A program made the translations under genes and the position numbers. From contig NZ_SKCD01000009.1 of assembly GCF_006542765.1 (NCBI RefSeq), positions 76,911-140,910 of the forward strand: DNA of 64,000 bases, written 5' to 3'. Source of the stretch: Paenibacillus luteus (lineage in GTDB: Bacteria; Bacillota; Bacilli; Paenibacillales; Paenibacillaceae). The notes under the pieces were generated by a model. The model was not told where the DNA came from. It made no database searches and worked only from the letters and a program-made list of their open reading frames with translations. Positions 1 to 8,815 of the stretch are shown here, in pieces; the first letter of the stretch is position 1, and the number at the start of each line of letters is the position of its first letter.

Positions 1-117
1 ATCCATATTCGTAAAGGCAAAATAGAAAGCCGCCAACGAGGGTACAATAAAAAATACACCAAACAGAATGAGACCCGGAACTAGCAGCATATGAGAATAG
101 TAATATCGTTGAAGCAT
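1..117 (-). CDS. ABC sugar transporter permease, N-terminal fragment
   Basis: The reverse strand from the ATG at 115-117 reads open to the window edge for 39 codons. The peptide starts MLQRYYYSHMLLVPGLILFG and continues as a hydrophobic helix, the usual N-terminus of MalF/UgpA-type permeases (inner-membrane channel subunits of carbohydrate importers). A GAGGTG Shine-Dalgarno lies just upstream. It follows the solute-binding lipoprotein gene by 61 bp on the same strand, the usual binding protein-permease order. The rest of the gene lies outside the window, so the family call rests on the first helix and the context. Confidence 0.75.
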   Translation of the reverse strand, partial: MLQRYYYSHMLLVPGLILFGVFFIVPSLAAFYFAFTNMD

Positions 118-178
118 AGGACACCTCGAGAGAAAGAAGGGGGCGGCTGCTTACGCAGAATCCAACCCCTTCTCCGCT

Positions 179-1531
179 TTATTTGAAATTCGGATCTTCT
201 TTGGCTTTCGCATTTTTCTCAAAATCTTTCTGTATGCCTTCCATAACCTGAGCCGGAGTTCTTCTATCCTTCACAAGAACTTCTTGCAAATAGCTTGGGA
301 AATTGGCGTCATAAGCATATTTTATCTTGTAGGGATCTCCAGCGAAAACTTTGCCTGCATCGGAGAACGCCTTGGCCTCTATCTCAGCAGGCGTTAGTGT
401 AAGCTTAGATACGCCTTTAATTGTTGGAATACCGCCTTCATTGCTGAAGTAGACATCTTGCGTCGCAACAGATTCAAAATAATTAATGAATTTTTGCGCT
501 GCTTCCTGATTTTTTCCTTTTGGAACAAATATGGCATTAGGAGCAAACGCCGTAGCATATGATTGATCGCCGTCGAACGGCATAATAAAGGAGCCAATAT
601 CGTTAACTTGATCCGGGAACTTGGTGACGATATCGTTCATTACCCAGGTAGCCATGAAATACATAGCGGCATCCCCATTCGTCAATGCTTGCTGCGCGTT
701 GTCATACGTATCAGAGAGAACATCCTTATTCGTATACCCTTTCTCGAATATATCCTTAAGGAATGTGATACCCGTCTCTTTATTTTTCCAATCAGTCAGC
801 TTTGCCTCGTTCTTCTCTATTTTCTTCAACAAATCACTATCCGCTGGACGTGCGCCGGATTGATGCGGGGCAAGCTGCAATGTCCATGAATCCTTGCCGG
901 ATAAATATACAGGTGTTTTGCCCGCCTCTTTGATAACGTCTGCCGTCACCCAGAATTCGTCCATAGTAGTTGGAATTTCTAGATTTAAGCTCTCAAATAC
1001 CTTCTTATTGTAGAGCACTACCCCAATATTAGCTCCACCGTAAGGGGCACCGTACACATGCCCATCACTGCTTAAGTAGTTCCATGCACTGCTGTCGAAA
1101 TTCGCGATCCATTCTTGATCATCCTGTGGCACGAATACGTCTGAAAGCTTGCCGAGACCCGAATTATCATTCGTATCCGGGTAGTAGAAAAGGAGATCCG
1201 GAATGTCCTTTGTCGCGAATTTCGTCTTGATCAGATTATCGCCGTCTGTACCTTCCGGAACCTTCTCAATTTCTAACGATATGCCTGCCTTATCTGCTGC
1301 ATCCATCAGAACAGCATCAATGCCTGTTTTGAACCAGCTCGCATGACCGATAGCCTTCAAGGTAACTTTCTCGACCGGTTGCTCCGAAGGAGCCTGCTCC
1401 GCGCTGTTGCTTGCCTGAGGCGTTTGATTGTTTGGAGCAGCGTTATTGTTGTTTCCGCAGCCTGCTACGATTAAAATGCTTGCGAGCAAAAGCAACGGTG
1501 AATACTTTCTCTTTTTCAATGAATTCAACAT
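179..1531 (-). CDS. Extracellular solute-binding lipoprotein of a sugar ABC transporter
   Basis: A 450-residue protein with a lipoprotein signal peptide: basic start, hydrophobic stretch LLLLASILIVAG, then the lipobox cysteine at about residue 25 followed by an Asn-rich linker. The mature part has the layout of family 1 extracellular solute-binding proteins (the MalE/UgpB type), with a central segment near GDAAMYFMATWVMNDI and a C-terminal NAIFVPKGKNQEAAQKFINYF stretch typical of the fold. It would capture a sugar or oligosaccharide outside the membrane and hand it to the permease whose gene starts 61 bp downstream. A strong GGAGG ribosome site supports the start. The substrate cannot be told from sequence. 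Confidence 0.9.
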   Translation of the reverse strand: MLNSLKKRKYSPLLLLASILIVAGCGNNNNAAPNNQTPQASNSAEQAPSEQPVEKVTLKAIGHASWFKTGIDAVLMDAADKAGISLEIEKVPEGTDGDNLIKTKFATKDIPDLLFYYPDTNDNSGLGKLSDVFVPQDDQEWIANFDSSAWNYLSSDGHVYGAPYGGANIGVVLYNKKVFESLNLEIPTTMDEFWVTADVIKEAGKTPVYLSGKDSWTLQLAPHQSGARPADSDLLKKIEKNEAKLTDWKNKETGITFLKDIFEKGYTNKDVLSDTYDNAQQALTNGDAAMYFMATWVMNDIVTKFPDQVNDIGSFIMPFDGDQSYATAFAPNAIFVPKGKNQEAAQKFINYFESVATQDVYFSNEGGIPTIKGVSKLTLTPAEIEAKAFSDAGKVFAGDPYKIKYAYDANFPSYLQEVLVKDRRTPAQVMEGIQKDFEKNAKAKEDPNFK

Positions 1532-1670
1532 TTTTTGACCTCCGTTTTTGTAAGTAATGTTGCTTACACTCTTATCTTAAGGACATATCCCTTTATAATA
1601 AATAGAAAATCCTACACGTAGCATGTGGATAATTGTACAGTGGGAAATTAGAATTTAACATAGCCAAAGC

Positions 1671-1704
1671 AAAAGAGACAGCACCCCAAGGGCGCTGTCT
1701 CTTT
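1671..1704. terminator. Hairpin terminator between chemoreceptor and sugar-binding genes
   Basis: An 11-bp stem AAAGAGACAGC / GCTGTCTCTTT with a short loop lies in the gap between the chemoreceptor gene and the lipoprotein gene. The stem is flanked by A and T runs and could stop transcription on either strand. Confidence 0.6.
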
Positions 1705-1815
1705 GTCGTAAAAATAACGGTCTTCTCCTGTTTATCGCTCCAGCAAAAACCCCGCGTCATCTGTTTAATCGTACACGGCAAAAGCCCTTACCATGATCAT
1801 ATACTCTTCAAAATA

Positions 1816-1841
1816 AAAAGGCGCCCATTCGGACACCTTTT
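1816..1841 (-). terminator. Terminator of the chemoreceptor gene
   Basis: Read on the minus strand, an AAAAGGTGTCC / GGGCGCCTTTT imperfect hairpin followed by T's begins 14 bases past the chemoreceptor stop codon. Confidence 0.65.
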
Positions 1842-1854
1842 GACGCTAAATCCA

Positions 1855-3912
1855 CTATAGCTTAAATTTATCCACAACCGCTTGCAATTCGACTGCCATA
1901 CGGGTCAGATGGGACGAAGACGAAGATATATCTTCCATCGAAGCAAGCTGCTGTTCCGTTGCGGCCGATACTGTCTGTGCACCTGCCGCCGTCGATTGAG
2001 AAACATGCGAGATGTCTTTAATCGCCTTCACGACTTGTGTTGTCCCTATAGAAATCTGCTCTGCCGTCATCGTCACCTCGCGTACTTGGTTATCCACTTC
2101 GTCGACAGAACGTTCAATCTCGGCGAACAGCCTACCCGCCATTTGAACGACATTCATGCCTACGCTCACTTCATCTGTAGTTACTCGCATTGAATTTTCC
2201 ACAGCGCTGATTTCGTCGCGAATAGCGACAATTAGAGCAGCGACCTTCTCCGTCGACTTCGTTGATTGCTCGGCCAACTTCCTAACTTCTGCCGCAACTA
2301 CGGCAAATCCGCGACCTTGCTCCCCCGCCCTAGCTGCCTCAATTGCTGCATTTAACGCTAGTATATTGGTTTGCTGGGATATAGATGAAATAGCTTCAAT
2401 AATCTGGCTAATTTCCGTTGAAGTATGAACCAAATGGCTAATGACGTCAGCCAATCCGTCGACTGAGCTGTTTATTGAGCTCATTTGCTGCACGGCGCTT
2501 TGAACAGCTTGTCCGCCTTCGGTTGATTTCACCAAAACCTGCTCTGTCATAGTTGCAGCCGTATGAGCATGATCGACAATTTGCTGTATTTTACCCGAAA
2601 CGTCATGGATTGTTCCCGCACTTTCGTCGACTAAGCTTACCTGCTCATTGGCGCCATCCGCCATCTGCTCAATTGTGCCTGCAATATACTCCGTAGCGGA
2701 AGCGGTTTGTCCTGCGCTTGCCGATAATTGTTCTGACGAAGCTGCTAACTGATTAGCAGAATGGCCTACTTCAGACAAGACCGATCTAAGCGAATCGACC
2801 ATTGAATTAAAGGTAGCACCAAGCTCTCCAAACTCGTCTTTCGACTTAACGTCCACCCGCCGACTCAAATTTCCCTCGCTAATGATCCGGGATGTATTCG
2901 TTAGAGCTCTCAATGGCTTCGTTATTGAACGAACGATAAAAAACATCAGGCACGCTCCAATAAGCGTGAACACCACTACTACAATTAACGTATTGTTTAG
3001 AATGGGAGCCGCTGTACGTGTAACCTCACTTGGAGAACGATCGCCCGCAATTTTCCAACCCGTTAATGAATTCGTAATGTAGATCAAACGCCGAGTATCA
3101 CCATCCGGAGATACTTGTTCAATTTGACCTGACTCTTCACTAAACAAAGCTGGCGGTTGATCGGTTGTATTAGCTGGTGATTCCTCTGTTGCATTTGTAT
3201 TGACACTAGTATTGGCATTGGCGTCGGCACTATTAGTCCCCTCCTGCGCTTCACCTACCCCCCAAGGAGGAGGAACAATGCCGAATCCATCGGAGCTGAG
3301 AATAATAATAAAGCCATTCTCGCCGATTTTCACATCGCTAACGATTTGCTTCAACTCAGTCAAATTAAGCACGACGGCGACTACCGACTGACCATTAGCT
3401 GAAGCTTTTACTACAGCTACAACCGTGTTTCCCGTTTCCGTAGACGTATACGGCTCCGTAATAACGACCGTGCCATTACTCTTAATCGCTTCCGTGTAGA
3501 ATGTACTTTCTTTCGGATTGTAATCCGAGGCAAGCTTTAGACTGCTAGGGGCATAAAGATAATCACCGCTGCTCTGAACAAACGTGACTGCTTCAACCTC
3601 GGGGTGGTTCTGTGCATACACATTAAGCTGCTCACTAGCCGATTGATTCGATAGCTGTTGCGACAACATATCTACATCAGTAATCTTTGCTTGTATGTAC
3701 TGGTCAACCATTTTACTAACAAGGGAAATATCGGTTGTAGCCATGCTCTGCAGCTGATCATCTACTTTATTTTTTGCGGTTATGTAAGAAAAACCTCCAA
3801 TTGCTAAGCTAGGCAGCAACAGGATAAGCATGAACGAGATGACTAGTTTGTTTCTGACTGAGCTGAGCTTAATCTTAAACTTAGAATGAAATGGCTTTTT
3901 AACGGTTTCCAT
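1855..3912 (-). CDS. Methyl-accepting chemotaxis protein
   Basis: A 685-residue chemoreceptor. It has a transmembrane helix near residues 22-44, a large extracellular sensor of the dCache type to about 310, a second transmembrane helix (about 311-335), a HAMP linker to about 390 and a long cytoplasmic signalling coiled coil. The hairpin tip [20 protein letters not shown] is the conserved site that binds CheA/CheW. The sensor carries an inserted low-complexity Asn/Thr/Glu-rich stretch around residues 225-255. It would sense an unknown ligand and bias flagellar rotation. Monocistronic, with a GGAG site before the ATG and a hairpin after the stop. Confidence 0.95.
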   Translation of the reverse strand: METVKKPFHSKFKIKLSSVRNKLVISFMLILLLPSLAIGGFSYITAKNKVDDQLQSMATTDISLVSKMVDQYIQAKITDVDMLSQQLSNQSASEQLNVYAQNHPEVEAVTFVQSSGDYLYAPSSLKLASDYNPKESTFYTEAIKSNGTVVITEPYTSTETGNTVVAVVKASANGQSVVAVVLNLTELKQIVSDVKIGENGFIIILSSDGFGIVPPPWGVGEAQEGTNSADANANTSVNTNATEESPANTTDQPPALFSEESGQIEQVSPDGDTRRLIYITNSLTGWKIAGDRSPSEVTRTAAPILNNTLIVVVVFTLIGACLMFFIVRSITKPLRALTNTSRIISEGNLSRRVDVKSKDEFGELGATFNSMVDSLRSVLSEVGHSANQLAASSEQLSASAGQTASATEYIAGTIEQMADGANEQVSLVDESAGTIHDVSGKIQQIVDHAHTAATMTEQVLVKSTEGGQAVQSAVQQMSSINSSVDGLADVISHLVHTSTEISQIIEAISSISQQTNILALNAAIEAARAGEQGRGFAVVAAEVRKLAEQSTKSTEKVAALIVAIRDEISAVENSMRVTTDEVSVGMNVVQMAGRLFAEIERSVDEVDNQVREVTMTAEQISIGTTQVVKAIKDISHVSQSTAAGAQTVSAATEQQLASMEDISSSSSHLTRMAVELQAVVDKFKL

Positions 3913-4195
3913 CTAGATGTCTCCTTCATCTAAAAATTGGTTACCTCGATTATAGTCCATTTCAAATTTTTACATATGAACCTAAACTTAAGCTCCGCTG
4001 AAGAGACGCTGAAAGTATATCTATCTTAGGGGGAGGCCATTTATTAATGAAGCTAATGTTTAAATTCTGAGCAGATAACCAGTTGTGCCATCGCTTGAAA
4101 AGGAAACAAACGATTCACACCTGCTCTATTTGAAATCATTTGAACCGTAATTTTTTCGAAGCATGGGGTTATTCAAATGGTAAAAAAAAAATCAT
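3913..4195. other. Intergenic region with the chemoreceptor promoter
   Basis: No gene is seen here. A TATAAT-like -10 (read on the minus strand as ACTATAATCG) lies about 30 bases upstream of the chemoreceptor ribosome site, without a clear -35 at the usual distance. Confidence 0.3.
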
Positions 4196-4279
4196 GGGTT
4201 TGGGGGCAAAAAGGTGCCCGGATCGTATCGCTCTGTCCAGGAACAATCAATACGGCAATGGGCCGCCAAGAAGCAGCTC
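4196..4279 (+). pseudogene. Fragment of a short-chain dehydrogenase/reductase gene
   Basis: The plus strand encodes WGQKGARIVSLCPGTINTAM followed by GRQEA. This matches the segment after the catalytic Tyr-Lys of classical SDR oxidoreductases, where a Pro-Gly-x-[IV]-x-T-x-M motif follows a VxSxxPG strand. No Rossmann N-terminus or catalytic YxxxK precedes it and the similarity stops within a few codons, so this is a gene scrap. It overlaps the 3' end of the minus-strand orphan gene, marking a rearrangement junction. Confidence 0.55.
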
Positions 4280-4756
4280 ATCTGCAATCATTTTTGCCTT
4301 TTCCGCAAGCTCCTTCATATCATCGGTCGGAACAAGCTTGGCTAAATCGTAGGACAGTGGATTACGGAAAAACTTGTTCAATTCATTCTGAAGCAGCCTT
4401 CTTTTTTCTTCAGAGGCATCAATATAAAGTTTGCGCGGCTGCCTAGCCTCATCCAAATCATGCAAATCGATATAGCCTGAGATAAGACTCTCCAACACAA
4501 TGGCTGAAAGATCGATTAATGCACCGCAGGCAATATCAAGTTCTACCCGAAACTTGCCGTTAGCACTTCTCATATCAAATCCAATATATCCACCGTTTTT
4601 CAAGTCCCCTTCAGAAAGCAGAATATCGAAACCCAAGTCCTTTAAAATCTGATCAAGCGTCACATCCGTTAAGTCCAATTGTTCCAAATAGTCTATTAAT
4701 GCAAGGGAATCATCAGAAACGCCAATTAAATCTCCCCACCATTTGCTTATGTACAT
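4247..4756 (-). CDS. Orphan protein, 169 aa
   Basis: I do not recognise this family. The start is placed at the third possible initiator (MYISKWWGDLIGV) because GGAG lies seven bases before it; an upstream GTG would add four residues. The protein is acidic and soluble, with no signal or membrane segment, and has a helical C-terminal half (KKRRLLQNELNKFF-like). Size and composition resemble immunity or small cytosolic accessory proteins, but no toxin gene is adjacent. The last residues LLLGGPLPY are read antisense through the SDR scrap, so the natural C-terminus may have been replaced. Confidence 0.6.
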   Translation of the reverse strand: MYISKWWGDLIGVSDDSLALIDYLEQLDLTDVTLDQILKDLGFDILLSEGDLKNGGYIGFDMRSANGKFRVELDIACGALIDLSAIVLESLISGYIDLHDLDEARQPRKLYIDASEEKRRLLQNELNKFFRNPLSYDLAKLVPTDDMKELAEKAKMIADELLLGGPLPY

Positions 4757-4932
4757 GTTCATCTCCACTTTCTTTTGAGAATTAATAAGTTATCTAATTT
4801 GGTAATCGTTTCCTTAAATGCGGATTATTTCTAAAAATTTCCTGCCGCATGCAGCTTCTGGATTACATCATGGTTTCAATATTAGAATATGCTTACTTCG
4901 TGGTATATGGAGAAAGCAAAGATGATGAAAGC

Positions 4933-5406
4933 TTAATAGGATTTTAAGCATGTCATTTTAATTTGGGTGAGGTTTTCTAAGTTGATTTCAATTTGTAATT
5001 CGGTATGCTCATTAATAGCAATTAGGTTTTTATCTTTCATTTTTAAGTCTTTTATAGGATTTGAATTTTCAAAAAATATTCCCCATACTAAACGGTCTTC
5101 AGCATCCGTACAAGCAATAAATCCTTCATTGCCCATTTGACCATCACCGCCATAGATTTTCCCGTCTTGATAATCAATGCTGACCCATTCATCAACGACC
5201 GTCCAACAATCAACATTATACTTTGCTATGCTTTCAATGGTTGTGTCACACAAGGGAGAGCAAAAAAATTCACTCTCTTTTGTGTTGGGGTTATATGTGC
5301 TGTAACAATTTAAAATGGTTACAGTGCCATTTGGAAAGATGATACAATTCATGCCGGGCAGTTCATGTTTTTCAAGATTCCAATGTTCCTCAATAAAAAT
5401 ATTCAT
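4933..5406 (-). CDS. Orphan protein, 157 aa, beta-rich
   Basis: The family is not recognised. The protein is soluble and acidic, with alternating hydrophobic strands (for example GMNCIIFPNGTVTILNCYST and GFIACTDAEDRLVWGIFFEN), suggesting a compact beta-sheet fold like many immunity or SUKH-like proteins; this is only a resemblance in size and pattern. A GGGG ribosome site lies seven bases before the ATG. It sits alone among small orphan genes with relics on both sides. Confidence 0.6.
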   Translation of the reverse strand: MNIFIEEHWNLEKHELPGMNCIIFPNGTVTILNCYSTYNPNTKESEFFCSPLCDTTIESIAKYNVDCWTVVDEWVSIDYQDGKIYGGDGQMGNEGFIACTDAEDRLVWGIFFENSNPIKDLKMKDKNLIAINEHTELQIEINLENLTQIKMTCLKSY

Positions 5407-5487
5407 AATAAATCCCCTGTTTATATTCTATTTTAATATATTTTTCCATAATATCAATTGCGTTACTACATCCTGCATGTAGGAATG

Positions 5488-5619
5488 TCACTGGCTTATT
5501 GTAAGTCCATCCTTAAACCAACGAAGCTCATGACCTGAAACCACAACCGCTTTCCCGCTGTCACTCCGGCCACTAGAACGTGCCCCGCTCAAGACGCCGA
5601 TTAATTCTGTGCAAGACAT
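5488..5619 (-). pseudogene. Possible relic of a gene 3' end (43 codons)
   Basis: An open stretch reads ELIGVLSGARSSGRSDSGKA, then a hydrophobic VVVSGHELRWF segment and a stop. Composition is that of an ordinary protein C-terminus and local GC is higher than in the neighbouring orphan genes. No ribosome site precedes the only ATG. I read it as the surviving tail of a lost gene, not a functional small protein; the parent family is unknown. Confidence 0.3.
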
Positions 5620-5637
5620 TTTTTATTATTTTCAAAG

Positions 5638-6225
5638 TTATTCAACACTCTCCATTTTTGAAAGATAAAAGTCTTCCCAATTATCTCTTGTGTTCTGTGA
5701 TTGTGGATTAGCAGGAATGATATTTTTTTCCGTTGGCAAGTAAAAATAATTCTTTTGGGTATGCTTTTGCAATCCTGAAATTTTCTTTAAGTCCCTTTGA
5801 ACTGTTCGATAAAAAGATTGTATTTGTTTGTTAGGATTCTTTGCTATCATACGCATTTGTATAAGTTCTCGACTTTTATAAGTTTCTCTGCCGCCTTTAA
5901 CTTCAATTGAATAGGAGCTTGGTTCATCATAAAAATAACCAAATTGTTTGATTTGTGATATATTTTCTGCGGGGTAGCAGGAAAAGAAAAAAGAGTTATA
6001 TGCAGTATTATTGAAATAACTGGAGAACAAATCGTTTTTTTCACTTTCAAAAGATGAATATCGACGTTCTCCCTGTCCGTTAACGAATATTTCGGCATAT
6101 AGTTTAACTCCATGACTCTGCATTGCATTATGACTCTCAGTAAGAAAATCCATAACAGGCATTGAAATATTAAAGTAGATAGCTATACCGTTTTCCTCCT
6201 CATCACTACCAATCATGTTCACCAA
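5638..6225 (-). CDS. Orphan protein, possibly 5'-truncated
   Basis: A 195-codon frame begins with TTG at 6225; an ATG at 6216 preceded by GGTGA is an alternative start. The family is not recognised. The middle has alternating charged and aromatic segments (YSIEVKGGRETYKSRELIQM) and there is no signal or membrane helix. In another frame just upstream lies a short acidic reading frame ending VAIGEHDW that overlaps this start. It has no ATG or ribosome site and runs back through the terminator of the SLH gene. Either the original 5' end was lost or the two frames were once joined. Confidence 0.5.
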   Translation of the reverse strand: MVNMIGSDEEENGIAIYFNISMPVMDFLTESHNAMQSHGVKLYAEIFVNGQGERRYSSFESEKNDLFSSYFNNTAYNSFFFSCYPAENISQIKQFGYFYDEPSSYSIEVKGGRETYKSRELIQMRMIAKNPNKQIQSFYRTVQRDLKKISGLQKHTQKNYFYLPTEKNIIPANPQSQNTRDNWEDFYLSKMESVE

Positions 6226-6298
6226 TGGCTACTTCTGTATCTGTTTCGCTGTCATTTTTGTCAAACTCTTCTGCTATATCATCTATAGAGCGAAATTT

Positions 6299-6323
6299 TA
6301 AGGCACCCAAATCGGGTGCCTTA
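6299..6323 (-). terminator. Terminator after the 715-aa SLH gene
   Basis: A near-perfect stem TAAGGCACCC / GGGTGCCTTA with a four- to five-base loop is flanked by A/T-rich tails 37 bases past the SLH stop codon. Confidence 0.8.
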
Positions 6324-6359
6324 AATTTCAGGAAATGAGTTCAGCAGCGAACTTTCGTG

Positions 6360-8507
6360 TTACTCCTGCCCGGAGTCTACATCTGCAGACTGATAGTAAA
6401 CCTTTAATATATATTCCTCATTGTTACTCTCTCGAAACACAATATACATAATGTTAATTCCATTAATTTTAATATACTTTCTCCCTGTGTTCTGCGCATA
6501 AGATATCTTGACATTCTGCAAAGTGTTTTTCAGTTCATCACTTAAACCTGGCAGTTCAACCCCCTTTTCTCTTTCAATCATTTCTTGAAGGAGTGGGAGT
6601 TTATAATCATCTTTTTTAGGAGCGTAGTCAATTGTCAAATTTATGTCTGAGTAAAAATAATCAGGATAATCCATTGAAAAGATATAAATTGATCGATCGA
6701 TATCTGCTTGATCTTTCTTTGGAGCTTGTTCGTAAGCTACAAGTTTTTGATTTTTGTTATTCTTTAATGAGTAGAATTTATAATTTTCTCTCGTTACTCT
6801 ATCTAACCCGAACGAATATCCTTTATTTTCCATATGGACTTGCATAGCCTCAATACCTGAAACAGGAATACTCTCTTCTAGTTCGACTATAGGTCTCGTA
6901 TTAAATTTTTCGAAAACTCTTTCCAGCAAAACTATCGCTTCTTCTTTTGTTGTATTGCCTTTCGGTATAAGCCGGTTGTTCTCTTTGCCATTAATGATCT
7001 GATTATGGTTGAAGAATTGAAGGGCTTGTACCGCATATGCTGCTACATGATCCACATCTTGATAAGAAGTTTGCCAACTATTTCCTTCTACTGAAATCTG
7101 AATATTAGCAGCTTTTAATACTTTATAGAGCAATATCGAAATATCTTGTCTAGTAATGGGATCATTCGGAGCAAACTTGCCTTTCTCTCTTCCCTGTACG
7201 ATACCAAGCTCGTAGGCCTTTAAAATATAACTGTCCGATGTATCCACAAATGGATTAGTTTTCGCAGTCTCCGCAGTCAAACCAGTTAGAGCCTCATATA
7301 ATTGAATAATGGCTCTACTGAAATCTTTTCGAGATATATTTGATTTATAATAGCTAAGTAGTTCATCCGATACTAATTGGTTTTTTGTTGCTTTCTGAAT
7401 ATCCGCAGCAGCCCAATTACTCGGTGTGTGCAGATCCTTATTGGTAATATTGTAAATTGCATCGCCTGCTATGAGAAAACCAGTTTTTGTTGGCAATACA
7501 CTATGAAGATTCGCCTCTTTACTATCTATCTCAACTTCATTCCACTTTACACCATCAAGTGAGTAGTAGAAAACTTTTCCTTTTCCTATTGCAATATATT
7601 CTTTTCCGTTATAACCCACATTTGTAAAGACGACCTTTTTATTAGAAATGCTCAAGACTGACTTCCAATTAAGTCCATCAACTGAGGATAATATATCATT
7701 CCCCTTCTCACTAGGGGTTGCTATAAAAAATTTCTTACCATCCCAGGTGTAGTTTAAATTGTGCGAGTTGCCAAAGCTTATGAATTTGTCTGAGTCGCCA
7801 CCTATCCAGTGGTTTCCGTCTTTAGACATAGCTACAGCATTTCCATTCCCCAAAAAATACTTCCCTGTCCACATTAAATTCCAAATTGGCCGTTCCTCAC
7901 TGGCACTTCTCGTCATTCCTTCCTTAGTCCCCAGTTTGAAACTTTTTAAATCTTTACTCGTGAAAAAGTAATTTGGGCCAGCTACATAAAACCAGCCACC
8001 TAACTTACTATCTACATAAACCTTTTTGGGGCGATCTTGTGCTACAAAATAATAAGTGCCATTCACAAATAAAAAATCCTGAATTGTATACACTTTATCA
8101 GCATCTTTGTGAGGAATATGAGTAGAATTCCACGTTACTCCATCAGTGGAGGTTGCGATCTTATCATCGCCGTAAATCATTACAAAGCGTTTTCCATCCC
8201 ATATGGTTTTTTCTTCAAGGCCACCTAAAGTTATTTTGTTATTTGCATCATAAAACGTTGTATCATATTCACTCCAAGTTAACCCATCCTCTGATATATA
8301 GTGTTTGTAAATGTACCTATCCCCGTTGTAGGCAATTGCGCCTGGGAAGTTTTCATTAAAATCTGTTACTTCTCGAGCCTTTTTGACTTCAATATTCGGA
8401 CTCGCTTGTACTTCTTGAATATGAAACCATAAAGAAAATACGATAATGCCCAAAACAAATAATACAGTTTGCTTAATTGGTAGCTTCCGATGACTAATCT
8501 GTAACAA
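6360..8507 (-). CDS. Exported SLH-domain protein with propeller-like repeats, 715 aa
   Basis: It starts at a TTG with a good GGGGAG site. Residues 13-35 form a signal or anchor helix ending in VQA. Residues about 60-355 contain at least five units ending in Ser/Asp-x-D-G-x-x-W (DGLTWSEYD, DGVTWNSTH, DGNHWIGGD, DGLNWKSVL, DGVKWNEVE), the pattern of BNR/Asp-box beta-propellers. Residues about 365-540 hold three SLH motifs (the clearest is AYELGIVQGREKGKFAPNDP), which bind pyruvylated secondary wall polymer and tie the protein to the cell wall. The 170-residue C-terminus is unrecognised. It probably displays a binding or sialidase-like propeller on the surface; no enzymatic residues can be assigned. 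Confidence 0.8.
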   Translation of the reverse strand: MLQISHRKLPIKQTVLFVLGIIVFSLWFHIQEVQASPNIEVKKAREVTDFNENFPGAIAYNGDRYIYKHYISEDGLTWSEYDTTFYDANNKITLGGLEEKTIWDGKRFVMIYGDDKIATSTDGVTWNSTHIPHKDADKVYTIQDFLFVNGTYYFVAQDRPKKVYVDSKLGGWFYVAGPNYFFTSKDLKSFKLGTKEGMTRSASEERPIWNLMWTGKYFLGNGNAVAMSKDGNHWIGGDSDKFISFGNSHNLNYTWDGKKFFIATPSEKGNDILSSVDGLNWKSVLSISNKKVVFTNVGYNGKEYIAIGKGKVFYYSLDGVKWNEVEIDSKEANLHSVLPTKTGFLIAGDAIYNITNKDLHTPSNWAAADIQKATKNQLVSDELLSYYKSNISRKDFSRAIIQLYEALTGLTAETAKTNPFVDTSDSYILKAYELGIVQGREKGKFAPNDPITRQDISILLYKVLKAANIQISVEGNSWQTSYQDVDHVAAYAVQALQFFNHNQIINGKENNRLIPKGNTTKEEAIVLLERVFEKFNTRPIVELEESIPVSGIEAMQVHMENKGYSFGLDRVTRENYKFYSLKNNKNQKLVAYEQAPKKDQADIDRSIYIFSMDYPDYFYSDINLTIDYAPKKDDYKLPLLQEMIEREKGVELPGLSDELKNTLQNVKISYAQNTGRKYIKINGINIMYIVFRESNNEEYILKVYYQSADVDSGQE

Positions 8508-8815
8508 TGTGAACTCCCCTTATTTTGAAGTAGATCCTATTCAAAACGGATCATTTTGATAGTAAAAATATAACATAATGTATATATTTTCTCTATCGTT
8601 GTTTCGTTAATATCTTTTTGTGATCAGGCAGAGCGCACCACTCTAAAAGCAAAATAAGGGCACCCATTTAGGCGCCCTCATTCTGACTTCTAATTAAATA
8701 TGCATGGGCAGGCCCACGATCCAAGCGAACTAATCTGCTCGCCAAGTAAGGTCGGCTTAATCTCCTTGAGAGATAAAAAATTCACCATTATCTTTTGTGG
8801 GCATTTCAAATAAAT
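8508..8815. other. Gap between two SLH genes
   Basis: The gap holds the promoter region of the 715-aa SLH gene, a terminator (8655-8680) for the upstream gene, and no supportable reading frame. Confidence 0.4.
8655..8680 (-). terminator. Terminator after the 976-aa SLH gene
   Basis: On the minus strand GAGGGCGCC / GGGTGCCCTT forms a hairpin followed by ATTTT, about 135 bases past the stop codon. Confidence 0.65.
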
